This document shows positions 11,411 through 20,862 of a stretch of 64,000 bases of DNA, piece by piece; positions within the stretch are counted from its first letter, which is position 1, and each line of letters opens with the position of its first letter. The notes under the pieces were generated by a model, which saw nothing but the letters and a program-made list of their open reading frames with translations, was not told the origin of the DNA and made no database searches. The translations under genes were made by a program, and so were the position numbers. Location of the stretch: positions 558,001 to 622,000 of the forward strand of contig CAJQUW010011280.1 of assembly GCA_907163375.1 (NCBI GenBank), read 5' to 3'. This DNA comes from Prostheceraeus crozeri. Taxonomy: Eukaryota > Platyhelminthes > Polycladida > Euryleptidae.

Positions 11411-12157
11411 TGAACATAATTATATTGACATCATTGAAAGGCAACCATTTTGTGACTTCTTAATTAACATACAGTATACGTATAATTACGAATAAGTAAT
11501 AATAACGTGAAGAGGAGTCTTCACCAAAACAAAATGCAATTCATTATGCATGTAATGATGTGTTTATAAATGTCTCAGTAAAAATTCATTTTGCACTGAT
11601 TAGGTACTTCTTGGGTTGAGAAGGTTAAACCTGATCCAATGGCCTGCGGGCTGGATTAGATAGTCGACTCCTAGTCTAATAGAAAATCTCAAATCGCTAG
11701 CGAGTGAATGCGAACAATTGAACCATTGTAAGTTTTGTTGCATTTGTTTTATTCGTCACTTTCGCAAGTAGCTTCCATGTCATATGCAGTCTACAGTATA
11801 TAGTCACTCCAAATATTTGATGACATTTTCATTGAACATTTGAATTGATGCATCTATTCCATGAGATTCAGTTGCATATTGAAAGTCCACAATATGAGTG
11901 TATGCGTGTAACCTTTAGCTCAAAGCTTTCATTGAAAAAAGTGCACCGGGCGACGCCATCGAAAAAAATATGTAAATCAACTGAACACACTTTTGATTCT
12001 CTCAAGTTTGTGTCTCTATTTCATAATCAATATTGGCAAAGAAATGTCAAAATAAAATTCATGAAGTAATGACTTGACCTGAAAGGTGCTAGGGATCTTC
12101 AGATTGAAATATTCAGATGGAGCAGATAAAGTATTTGAATTTCACATTGATAACGTA

Positions 12158-12160
<3 letters not shown>
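11411..12160. other. AT-rich stretch, nothing supported
   Basis: No frame, repeat or RNA gene that I can support. Confidence 0.4.

Positions 12161-12217
<57 letters not shown>
12161..12217. repeat. (AT)n microsatellite, 57 bp
   Basis: Uninterrupted alternating A and T. Not linked to any element I can define. Confidence 0.95.
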
Positions 12218-12220
<3 letters not shown>

Positions 12221-12608
12221 GTGTTTTTCAAAAGTAGGCTACAGTAGAAAATGCTTGAAAGAAAAGCATTGTCATAATGCTATTAATTAGCTATTTCATT
12301 ATATAATTTTTTTTCACGCATGCCAAGATATCTAATATGCCTTGTATTCGTAAGGGCAAAAATTCAAACCTATGACGCGGTAATCGCAATCATAAAATAT
12401 CTCATCATCTCCAGTGTTTTGTTTTCAATATTTCAATACTACAACAAATGAAATTCTACCGATCTTGAGAAGTCGAATAAAATAACTATCCAACTATCAA
12501 AAAAAAAATTATTAGGAAAAAAAGTGTAAACAAAATTTTGTTTCCAGTAGTGTTCGGAGAAGGAATAAAGAAAGACCACATCATGCCTCCGCGCGCGCCG
12601 CGCCCCTC

Positions 12609-12764
12609 ATGGCAAGACGCGTCGTCTGTCGTCAACACAAGACAGGGAAGGCGAAGAAGAAAACATCCAAACATCCCTTCACCTTCAACCCTTTGTTAAT
12701 CCAGCTCCCCATCGAGACCATCGAGAAGCTTTCTGACGATGGCCTAGAGAGCCTGAAAAATTAA
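12609..12764 (+). CDS. Possible 51-residue open frame, unrecognised
   Basis: ATG at 12609 with G at +4 opens a 51-codon frame ending TAA at 12762. The first 20 residues are very basic (MARRVVCRQHKTGKAKKK), the last 25 form an amphipathic stretch (LIQLPIETIEKLSDDGLESL) that faintly resembles the start of an F-box. The local GC and CpG content is much higher than around it. It also overlaps, antisense, the place where the last exon of the minus-strand candidate gene may splice (acceptor at 12753-12755), so one of the two readings is probably wrong. Confidence 0.2.
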   Translation: MARRVVCRQHKTGKAKKKTSKHPFTFNPLLIQLPIETIEKLSDDGLESLKN

Positions 12765-12870
12765 AAAAGTATTAACATTAAAACAACTAACCAATTGTTT
12801 TTTGTTGCTTCCTAACACAAAAAAAAAAAAAAAATAATAACCAAGGGGCCCTATTCCACATATCAAAAAA

Positions 12871-13869
12871 TTAATCAACTAAACGTTGCAAAATTTTCAC
12901 AGACAAAAATGTCTCAAAATGTCCACCATGATGTTCGGCACATGTCCTCGTTCTTCGGGCCACACTGTCTGCATAAGTTCTCATAAGTTCCTGTCTGTCT
13001 ACAGGCTTTGACTTGATCTGGCGAGTGTGATGTAGAGCGAGAGAGTTTGGTGTGTGTGACTTTTCGCGTCCGTACCTTTCTCACTAACCAAAAAAAAAAG
13101 AAAAAGTCCATAGAGGTTAGATCGGAGAGGATCAAAGGCCAAAGGATGCTATCCACCGATCCACGACCACTTTCCTGGTAAAGTCCTCACACCTAGCTTT
13201 CTCACGCAAAATGCCCAAATGCCAAAGTGACGAAAGTCTGAAATTACAGCTCCGTGGAATTGTTCAATGACTGGAATCTCAGGAATTGGCCACTTTGGGG
13301 AGGAAAGGGTACAAGATTCAGTTCTCACACTTTCAAAAAATAAAAATGCCTAATCAACAACACGTGCTTGACATACCGGCCTAGACGGTTAAGCCAGGCT
13401 GGTTCAGCTCATTTGTTGATACATGTGCGATTTTCAGGAACCAGTAGACACAGTTATTTCTATTTACGTGACCTGATAGTTTGGAAACTTGCTCGTCAGA
13501 CCACTCTAACTGTCAAGCAAATCTGGGTTCCCCGATTTTCCGACAACATGAGCACAGCAAACTGCAAGCAAGCGTTTCCGTCATCCGGTAGAAAGGGTGC
13601 TGCACAGTCTGGTCGGTATGGTTTTCAACTCAACTTTCCTCACAGTCTCCCAAACTATGCTTTCGAATGTCCTCCAACATGAGGGCTCTTCTTGTTGCTT
13701 TCTTTCGACTTTGAAACTGAAATTGGGCCACTAGCTCCTCGTTTCGTTTATAGTTGTTTGAAACGACGAGGCCCTCTGATCGGTCATTCTCTACCTACCG
13801 AACTTTTCAAAATTATCTCGAATGCCGATAAATAAGCAAAATCTTGATGAGGATTGCTGTGAAAGCCAT
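12871..13869 (-). pseudogene. Frameshifted Tc1/mariner-superfamily transposase
   Basis: Reading the minus strand from 13869 to 12871 across several frames gives the parts of an IS630/Tc1/mariner-type transposase in the right order: an N-terminal MAFT-like start; a helix-turn-helix-like stretch (SRKKATRRALMLE, then VWETVRKVELKT); NPDLLDS; the catalytic-domain signature WSDE at 13492-13503 with KLSGHVNRNNCVYW after it; a GPFFFE-like FLFFESV; IPVIEQF; a decayed VVVDRWIASFG; SDLTSMDFFFFFW, matching the usual SPDLTPLDFFLWG; and a C-terminal ARRTRTCAEHHGGHFETFL. About 1.0 kb equals the usual length of about 330 residues. Several frameshifts and stops, plus a run of T in the DFFLWG segment, show it is inactive. 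I could not find its terminal inverted repeats. It lies inside what would be the last intron of the minus-strand candidate gene. Confidence 0.8.
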
Positions 13870-14174
13870 CTCTCCCATTCCATTCGCACCTTTCAGCATC
13901 GTTGTTTTTTCCAAAAAGGATTTTCCCAAATTCTTTTCTTTTCTTTCAAATCTTTTGACTTGAAATTACAGAGCAAAATCAAAAAAGCAAAAAAGCTTTT
14001 ACTTGTTTCACTTCAAACAAAAAAAACCAGTTTTGATTCAATCAAAATAATCATTGAACATATCCGATGTATCAATGTCAGATTGGAGCTATATCCCATG
14101 ATTTGATAATTCAAAAAAGCAATGGAATTGTGGTGCACTACTCTTCAATCCTTTAGAAGTGATAGTCAACTTAC

Positions 14175-14266
14175 TTCGCTCATGTTGGACATGTCATGAT
14201 AATGATGGATGATCCATCGACTGAAATCCATGAAATTCGCCCAATACAACGGTCCAACATATTCCT
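14175..14266 (-). CDS. Candidate internal coding exon of an unrecognised minus-strand gene
   Basis: Read on the minus strand, the 92-base segment is open and protein-like (for example GPLYWANFMDFSRWIIHH) and is preceded by a good acceptor (pyrimidine-rich TTTTGCCCTCAG) and followed by a consensus donor GTAAGT (14174-14169). It enters in phase 1 and leaves in phase 0. The next exon could be at 12752, after the acceptor TTTAATTTTTCAG, which would add two codons and a stop; the transposase at 12871-13869 would then lie in that intron. Function unknown. Confidence 0.45.
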
Positions 14267-14683
14267 CTGAGGGCAAAATCAAACTGTGATAGACTTGAAT
14301 ACTATATAGTCTATATAGCCCACCAACACCCTCACTACTTACCTCACCCTTAGATATTATAAAGCGTAAAGCGAACTATTCGTCGTCTTCTCCTTTGTTC
14401 TATTCATTTGGAATACACGATCTTTGATTTATGAATGATCATTAATTCATTTAGGTTTGAGTGCAGTGATTTCGATTTAGAATTGAATTTACGTGATACG
14501 TTCAAGCGATTTTCGATTCATTATTTCACTTGTCGAAATTCATTATGATTCATTTTTTCGCATTAGAATTCGCATTATGACTTTCAAGAAAGACATCATT
14601 AGACTTAATTATGGGATGCTCTAATCTGCAACCAAAATGAATCAGATCTCATGCTGATTCAGAGACGTCGATGAAAGAGACAC

Positions 14684-14806
14684 TTGACGGCATTGCTGGA
14701 CGATTAAAGACATCACGAGAATCATTGGCTAACCGGTAACCAACAAAGGTGATCGAGTCCGGCAGGAAGAGGTGTACACCAGAAATCGGAGATTGTTTCA
14801 CAGGAA
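14684..14806 (-). CDS. Candidate coding exon, same minus-strand gene
   Basis: The minus strand is open here with strong purine-any-pyrimidine codon periodicity (for example FLPDSITFVGYRLANDSRDV). An acceptor GGCAGAG at 14809-14807 allows phase-1 entry from the 15.1-kb exon. The donor (GTGTCT, 14683-14678) is weak and chosen only because it keeps phase with the next exon; the frame stays open to about 14640, so the 3' edge is uncertain. The opposite strand also has an open frame (14772-14996), which I take to be the shadow. Confidence 0.4.
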
Positions 14807-15003
14807 CTCTGCCACGACCGACAGAGCATCAAGCATCATCAACAAACTTTTTACACAATCAAACTTAACACTCGGCAGAGTGAATCGTACTATCCGTCAA
14901 TCTACCAGATATGATCAAGATCTATACCAAGAAGGATCATACAATAAAAAGAGATATCAAAAGAAAGTCTCAGTTGCTCCAATAAAGTTACTGTAAGTCT
15001 CAC

Positions 15004-15234
15004 AAGGAAAAATCGCCGGTCTGGTGAACTGATGAGTAACACTGAAGAGACCTTCAAAGAACAAGTTCGATACTGCGGAAACCGAACCGAACGTAAGATC
15101 CGACATCAATGTACTAAAAGCGTGAAAACGATCCTCCAACTGAAGGAGAATCCCCGAATCATTTTTGAAAAACCATTTTAACAAAAGGGACGCTGGGGTA
15201 TTGGAATCCATTATTGTTGGGGTCGAATCGAATA
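15004..15234 (-). CDS. Candidate first coding exon of the minus-strand gene
   Basis: The ATG at 15211-15209 has a favourable context (ATAATGG: A at -3, G at +4) and opens 69 codons (starting MDSNTPASLLLKWFFKNDSG) that end at a GTGAGA donor (15003-14998). Before it is a convincing acceptor, a run of about ten T followed by ATAACCTGAG at 15235, so a 5' non-coding exon probably precedes; its donor GTAAGT is at 15284-15279. The predicted product is rich in hydrophobic residues and I recognise no domain. The three exons and the short last one would make a protein of roughly 140 residues. Confidence 0.45.
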
Positions 15235-15284
15235 CTCAGGTTATAAAAAAAAAATTGATGAGAAAGTACAAATGAGAGACTTAC

Positions 15285-15743
15285 TTCATGGAGTGACTCC
15301 CTACCTTCACACATGAAAAAAGTGGATTAAACGTAATTCAAGTGATAATCAAGTTAACCGCTCGAAACTGGCCCATCAATCCCCTGGAAAACTGGCCATC
15401 GATTCCCCCGGTCCTCAACTTCATCGAAAATTGCAATCTTCATTGTCCTTCTTCCGAAAGTGATTCATTGTCGTTCTTGAATGAGTGATCTTCTTCGGAA
15501 CATCTTCCAAAATTCTGTCGGCGATTGGTAAGATTCATGCCATCTGTCAATCCAAGTAAAGTTTGATATCTTCCTGCATCCAACAAATATTTGATAAATG
15601 AGTTATCCTACCAAAATCCTACATCATTGATCTTTGAACATCATGTTTCTATGAAATAAATGATTTTTTCTGACAATCTCGTTCTGATGGATATTTTGAA
15701 AATTTATGTATTTCAATAAAATAAATGATTTTGATAACTATGG
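15285..15743 (-). other. Upstream region of the minus-strand candidate gene
   Basis: A consensus donor GTAAGT (15284-15279) closes a possible non-coding exon here. Two short overlapping minus-strand frames are present: 15538-15440 (33 codons, acidic, CSEEDHSFKNDNESLSEEGQ) and another starting near 15443 (MKIAIFDEVEDRGNRWPVFQ). Either could be part of an earlier exon or of an upstream frame; I cannot place a promoter. Confidence 0.25.
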
Positions 15744-15766
15744 TATATATATATATATATATATAT
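15744..15766. repeat. (TA)n microsatellite at the 3' edge of the Penelope-like element
   Basis: About 23 bp of alternating T and A, matched by a second tract at 18032-18059 on the other side of the element. Confidence 0.95.
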
Positions 15767-15795
15767 TGAAAGAAAAAACAACTATGTTTCTATCA

Positions 15796-15840
15796 ACCGA
15801 ACATGTTTCGGAATGTAATGATCATTCCATCTTCAGCGGT
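15796..15840 (-). ncRNA. Hammerhead-ribozyme-like motif in the Penelope-like element
   Basis: On the minus strand (15840 to 15796) the parts come in order: stem I 5' strand ACCG; core CTGAAGA (fits CUGANGA); one extra U; stem II GGAATG / CATTCC, six perfect pairs closing a 7-base loop; core GAAA; a two-pair stem III (A-U, C-G) with a 2-base loop; cleavage-site base U; and stem I 3' strand CGGT, which pairs fully with ACCG. All conserved core bases are present. Departures from the ideal are the unpaired U after CUGAAGA, U rather than C at the cleavage site, and the very short stem III, which is usual for Penelope-element hammerheads and is thought to favour dimeric action. Confidence 0.7.
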
Positions 15841-15970
15841 ACAGGAATCCGATAAAACAACAGAAGTAAGCTTATATACAGATCAGCGTAAAATGCAAGA
15901 ACCGATATCCATCAAATATGACGTGTAAAACTATGATGCTATGTGCAGGCGAAAAATGACGTCATGAAAA

Positions 15971-17917
15971 TCACAAATTCAAGTGCAAGGGCACTGAGCC
16001 ATTCCTTTCATTAGATAGCAAATCGATATTTTCTTTCAGAAGAATAGACTCCAAGATAAGAGGATAGGCTGATGCACCGATAATAGAGAAATTTTCAGCT
16101 TTAGGATGGTGCTCATGTAAAGAGATTTCAGTGGCTACGGGATAGGCTTTCAAATGCTCGCTGATTCGAGTGGCTAAGGGGCGCTTGGTTGCACCAATGT
16201 ATCGCATTGGACAGCGATTACAAGTATACAAATATGTAACATTCGATTTCAAGCCAAACGAAATGCGATCTTTGTTATTGAAATGGTTCAAAACTTTATT
16301 GGTTTTGAAAGCCAAGTAAATTTTCACATTCAGCAATTTCTCATTCAACTCGTTTATGCGTCTTTTAAGTTGCTTATGTTTGCTATCTATGAAAGGGATG
16401 GACCAGTACACCTTATCCACTTCAGTAGTGGTTGAGGCATTTTGCGAATTTTCAAACTTGGTTACCACATTTCTTTTTATTTTGTCTATAAATTGCGAAT
16501 CATAGCCGTTTTTCAGAAACATTGATTTGATGCGTTCACACGCTATTCTGAAATTCTCTCTATTGGAGCAAATTCTGTATGCTCTCGGAAATAGGGAACG
16601 CATAGCAGCGATTTTATAAGTAGAGGGAGAACATGAAGAGGCAGGTATGTAGATACCTGTATTGGTTTCTTTAATGTGATGGCCAATATCAAATGCACCA
16701 TCAAAAATGCTGACAACAGTGTCAAGAAATATGAGACTCTCATTCTGGCCTAATTCCATCGTAAATTTTAAATTTTCCTCAACCGAATTGAGGAACTCGA
16801 AAAAATGCTTACAATCCTTTTCAGTGCGAAAGATCGCAAAGCAGTCATCTACATATCTAGTGTAGAAAAGGGGAAGATGAGTAAGTTCTGAAAAACGGCT
16901 TTCTACAAGATTCATGGCAAACGCAGCCATGGTGGGAGCCAGCTTCGAGCCCATTGGCATGCCATCAATTTGGTAAAACAGTTTCTCATTAAAAGAGAAT
17001 AAAATGTTAGTACATGCTATTTCTAATAAACTTTTCAAAGCTGGTTTGGAGATAGAACAGTGCTCAAAATCAATTAACGACAAAATGTGATCAATCGTCT
17101 TGTTGACAGGAATCGACGTAAAGAGATTCGATACATCAAAGCTAACTAATTTGCAATTTTTCAAATCCGGAATATTGAGATGCTTTAACTTTTCAACAAA
17201 CAGAAAAGTATCAGTAACACTATATTGCCTAGGGATGAAGGGCTTCAGCAAATTATCCAACCAACCCGACAAATTGGAGAGATAAGAATTTCTCATATTT
17301 AGAATGGGACGATACGGAGGATTGTTGATATTTTTGTGGACTTTCGGGAGTCCGTACAACCTCGCGGGTCGAGAACCAACAGATTTGAGTTTATCAATGA
17401 TATCATTGTTTAAAAGCTTCTTTGACTTCAAACTTTGGAGCTTGCGATTAAATCTGTCCTCTTCAAGAATGAACGGATCTTTTTTCGAACGTTTATCATA
17501 CTTGTAGGGATTGAATTTGGAATTGTCTTCTAAAATTCTATCAATCTTTTCGACGTAAGAAGAGCGATCTTCAATGAAAACGCCATTACTTTTGCCAAAG
17601 CGACAGACAACAATCGTTTTATTTTGAACTAGCTTACGTAGAGATTTGAAATGTTTGGACCATTTCATCGAAAACGTTTGTTTCGAGAAGTAATTTTTGA
17701 AAATGCCTCTGAATTTACAGATGAAATCATCATCAAAGGAAACATGCCTTTTGATTCTATGAATAAGACTTTCAGCCTCCGCTTTCTGAATATTCATGTT
17801 GAATTTTTGTTGGGGCAGTGACATCGATATCCCAAGAGAAAGAAGTTCTTCTTCTTCCTTCGACAGCCTATAGGAAGAAACATTGACTATAGAAGTCACA
17901 TTCTTCGTCGATTCCAT
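15971..17917 (-). CDS. Penelope-like reverse transcriptase with C-terminal GIY-YIG endonuclease, 648 residues
   Basis: It would copy the element's RNA into DNA at a nick made by its endonuclease domain. Residues 1-180 are a PLE-type N-terminal region (LSLGISMSLP near 26-35). LPKVHK at 190-195 and RPILN at 203-207 begin the reverse transcriptase; motif A is SFDVSNLFTSIP (259-270, first Asp 261); motif B is GMPMGSKLAPTMA (319-331); motif C is YVDD (355-358, Asp 357 and 358), and FLDT follows (397-400). The thumb-like region has KIAAMRSLFPRAYRICS (435-451). The GIY-YIG domain is at about 560-630: TYLYTC (561-566) and RYIGATKRPLATRISEH (572-588), with Glu 623 as the probable catalytic acid; CNRC (566-569) and LHEHH (600-604) may bind zinc. 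There are no stops or shifts. The ATG at 17917 is the first in the frame; length suits the family. Minor alternative: the true start may be slightly different. RT fold and family are clear. Confidence 0.93.
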   Translation of the reverse strand: MESTKNVTSIVNVSSYRLSKEEEELLSLGISMSLPQQKFNMNIQKAEAESLIHRIKRHVSFDDDFICKFRGIFKNYFSKQTFSMKWSKHFKSLRKLVQNKTIVVCRFGKSNGVFIEDRSSYVEKIDRILEDNSKFNPYKYDKRSKKDPFILEEDRFNRKLQSLKSKKLLNNDIIDKLKSVGSRPARLYGLPKVHKNINNPPYRPILNMRNSYLSNLSGWLDNLLKPFIPRQYSVTDTFLFVEKLKHLNIPDLKNCKLVSFDVSNLFTSIPVNKTIDHILSLIDFEHCSISKPALKSLLEIACTNILFSFNEKLFYQIDGMPMGSKLAPTMAAFAMNLVESRFSELTHLPLFYTRYVDDCFAIFRTEKDCKHFFEFLNSVEENLKFTMELGQNESLIFLDTVVSIFDGAFDIGHHIKETNTGIYIPASSCSPSTYKIAAMRSLFPRAYRICSNRENFRIACERIKSMFLKNGYDSQFIDKIKRNVVTKFENSQNASTTTEVDKVYWSIPFIDSKHKQLKRRINELNEKLLNVKIYLAFKTNKVLNHFNNKDRISFGLKSNVTYLYTCNRCPMRYIGATKRPLATRISEHLKAYPVATEISLHEHHPKAENFSIIGASAYPLILESILLKENIDLLSNERNGSVPLHLNL

Positions 17918-18023
17918 TTTAGTAGGGGTTTGCTGATTTTTTTAAACTACTCAACTTCTTGGCATGAATTTTCGAAATACGACTTTTGACTTTGATCAAC
18001 GTATGGTCAATAATTGATTGAGC

Positions 18024-18031
<8 letters not shown>

Positions 18032-18059
<28 letters not shown>
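18032..18059. repeat. (TA)n microsatellite at the 5' edge of the Penelope-like element
   Basis: About 28 bp of alternating T and A. With 15744-15766 it brackets the element, as if insertion occurred in a TA tract that was then present on both sides. Confidence 0.95.
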
Positions 18060-18063
<4 letters not shown>

Positions 18064-20320
18064 GAGTAAGTAGAAAGAGTGTCGACTCAAAAAAGTGTCT
18101 GTATACAGTGAAAACTTTTATATGAAAAGATTCAGTTTTTTGCGGAGATAGCGTTCTTGCGGTCCAAAAAAATATTTGAGCAGTTTTTAAAAACTTAAAA
18201 TTTTGCAAATTTGTATACTACCGAGATGAAGCTCCTTTATAAGTAGTATGAAGCAAGTTGGATATCAAAAGGAATAAAATTCTGCTAACAAATTAAGCTG
18301 ATTGTCAAAAGAAATTCATGAGCTGCATTATAATGCAAATCTTCATAAAATTTCAAGTTTGTAATTCGATTTCCATTGGTATAATTACTTTTACGATTCA
18401 CTCAAATCTAAATAGTATTGCGGACACATTTTCATATTTTCAGTTAATTGTGATCGCATTGTCAGAAGTTATTTTATTTTGCTCTTCCAATGGCAGTTAG
18501 TCATAGCTTGTATGATCACGCTCAAGAAAGTGCTCTAATTGATAAGGTCATGTATTAAAGTGATAGTAACCCATCGGATTGCTAATTTAACAAATTATAT
18601 TACCTCTCCACACAGGTTGACATGACACGGAGAATTTGTAAAATGCTATTATTCCTGCTGTTTTGCTATCACGAGCAGTCAAATGTGATAACTCCAAAAG
18701 TGCAAAAATTTGCATATTTCACATGTGTTGCTGGTTCTCATTCGAGTTCATTAAATAAAATCAAAACTGTATACAAAAGGGGATTCAATTATTGGCGATG
18801 CTACTCTACCTAATGTACTCGTACTTACTCTATGATCCGAGATCGCAAATTTCTTATCACATATCCAAGAGACAGCTCATCATTTCAACTGGGAACGAAC
18901 CAAAAGTTTGAATACATCTCAAAATCGCCATAGACGGCTGTTCATAGCAGCATGGTGTTCTAACAATAATTCCATCTATCGCCATATTGATCTTGATAAT
19001 TCTATGTTCACCTTCGTCAACAGTTAGTGTAATTAGGATAGCCACATTTTTAATTTCTTTTATCAGCACATAAGGTACACAGGACTATAATAGCATAGTT
19101 TCCTCATTTTCATAGAAACTTCAATATAATGTTTTGAAATCCCTCTATCACCTTGTTGCCTGATGACGTATTGCGAAAAAAAAATCATTGAGAAAAATAT
19201 TTCCATTTTCTCTACTTTTTCACATGAATCTTTTTAAAAGTGCATATAGTTAATCCTTTTTCTCTTTAGCGTTGACTGATTAAATAATATTGACGATCAT
19301 GCTCGTTCAGTTTACTAAGTCACACTCCCGCCTCCTTGAATCAGTTGTTCTGAATTTGTAATATGTGGTGAATGATGATTGATCGTGTCTCTAATTTCAT
19401 TTTCAAAACTAAGGCTATTACCCTCGTCCTTCTGAAGTTGTAAGACAGATTTTAAAAGAGTTGACGAATCAGTCATTGTAGCAGCTTTTGGTGTATCATT
19501 AGTCTGTTTTAATCGCGCATTAAAATCAGTTACTATCATAAGAACAATTATTGAGCATTCGAGTGTCAGCAGTGTTGTAAAGGAGCCGTTAGTCGGGGTT
19601 TGTACAGAGAGGTCTTATGTTGTTGTCTTCTCACTGCACCTTAGACACGCCCAATACAACGAGGTTTCTCTAAATAAATACTTACTGCCTCCTACTAGAA
19701 TTCCCGCATAAAGATGATTGTCTTGGCAGGCAATAATTAAGATTCGTTATGATATCATTTTCTGCCATTTTCCGGGTCTAATATTTCCTTGCTTGTCTGC
19801 GTACAGACACATATCCAGTTACGTGCATCTAATTGTAGAGGCTAAGGAAAGGATAAACAGCATTTTCATCCATGAAGACTGTCCCGTTAGTGAAGAACAT
19901 TTGATCTGATAATAAACACTATCATTCACAATATGATGGTGCAAGTACCGGTAGAAAACTATTCAAATTCATATACAGAGAAATGACTTTAACGAGTATA
20001 AAGCCACCTAAATAATCGCACAAAGATATTTTAGAACGATATTAGTAAATCAATGCAATGTGACATGAAAACAGGGACTATTATTGCATTCTTTGTTAAC
20101 AATGAAAACTAAGCTAGGTAAAACAGGCTAGATAACTCTACTAAAGTAGCCTACTATAATCATTACATTGATGTTTTATGGTGGTGCTAATTTGAATTTC
20201 ATTGTGGAATCATAGAATTACTGTCGATGCATTTTCTGAATAAACTGTGTTGTCGAAAGTCATAACCTAAGCATCAATATTGATGTAACTTGCAAATAGG
20301 CCCACTAATGACTCATTGAG
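18060..20320. other. AT-rich stretch, no supported gene
   Basis: No convincing exon, repeat or RNA. Short frames are chance level. Confidence 0.4.
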
Positions 20321-20862
20321 ATAATAACAATAATAATAATAATACTTTATTCGTCAGTTACAAAGGGTGGTAATGACAGAGGCGGGGTGACAATATCATG
20401 AGTACATCGAAAATTTCACAAAACTGTTATTATACAAAGCAAGTCGCCTATTCAAAGGTCGTAAAACCCGTGAATGTCTCACACCACTTTGGTTTTTTCT
20501 CAATACAAAAAATTCCGATAAGGGATGATTTTCTTTCGCACATGAAATCTCTTTTATAATCCGAATACAAGTCTTGTCAAGTCTGCTTTGCAGACTGGGA
20601 ATGTCATTGACTTTTGCCCATCTTTGGGCAACACGATCTAGCTGAACAAGTTTTTTCAAGTTTGTCTTTGAAACATCACAAATGGCTGGCCAGCAAAAAG
20701 ACATGTGACAATACACAGGAGACGTATAAGCCTGCCAAACAACACTGCCGCGGTTAGAATTACATTTCAGGCGTTTTACTATTGACATTGCCCGACAGCA
20801 CCTATTATACAGTCCGCTAAACTGTTTATCCCATTTCGCATCATGATGAAATCGATTGCTTC
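20321..20862 (-). mobile_element. 5'-truncated LINE with AAT-type repeat tail
   Basis: On the minus strand a LINE 3' end runs from about 20862 to 20321: coding remnant, a short 3' UTR, AATAAA (complement at 20346-20351), then (TTA)n (20321-20344). Short microsatellite tails rather than poly(A) are typical of many CR1/jockey-related LINEs. Truncation of the 5' side is the usual result of incomplete target-primed reverse transcription. Confidence 0.8.
20396..20862 (-). pseudogene. LINE ORF2 C-terminal remnant
   Basis: The frame is open on the minus strand from about 20862 to its stop near 20396. The first ATG is at 20788, but the coding similarity begins earlier (KWDKQFSGLYNRCCRAM), so that ATG is not a real start. 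Diagnostic parts: VVWQAYTSPVYCHMSFCWPA (matching the linker IY.S.V.P.L.Y...VW), LKKLVQLDRVAQRW, HPL, and an R...R...Y.NSF ending (RRLALYNNSF). The reverse-transcriptase catalytic core and endonuclease are missing. It encodes no working enzyme. Confidence 0.8.

Larger units (their letters stand above)
15767..18031 (-). mobile_element. Penelope-like retroelement (PLE) with intact frame
   Basis: The 2.27-kb unit lies between two (TA)n tracts and contains, on the minus strand, about 115 bases of leader, one uninterrupted reverse transcriptase plus GIY-YIG endonuclease frame, and about 200 bases downstream that carry a TATATAAG motif (15877-15870) and a hammerhead-like motif (15840-15796). Penelope-like elements are known to carry hammerhead motifs in their terminal pseudo-LTR repeats. 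Only the 3' copy is seen here, so this copy seems to have lost, or never copied, its upstream repeat. The intact frame suggests a young insertion. The edges are inferred from where the (TA)n begins. Confidence 0.85.

Noticed and set aside
14772-14996. Plus-strand frame of 74 codons
   Set aside because: It lies antisense to the candidate exons at 14684-14806 and 15004-15234, whose codon pattern is better, so I treat it as a shadow.
16543-17507. Short frames on either strand inside the Penelope region
   Set aside because: They overlap the 648-residue reverse-transcriptase frame in other frames and are shadows.
20788-20788. ATG as start of a small gene at 20396-20788
   Set aside because: LINE similarity continues upstream of that ATG in the same frame, so it is only an internal methionine of a truncated element.
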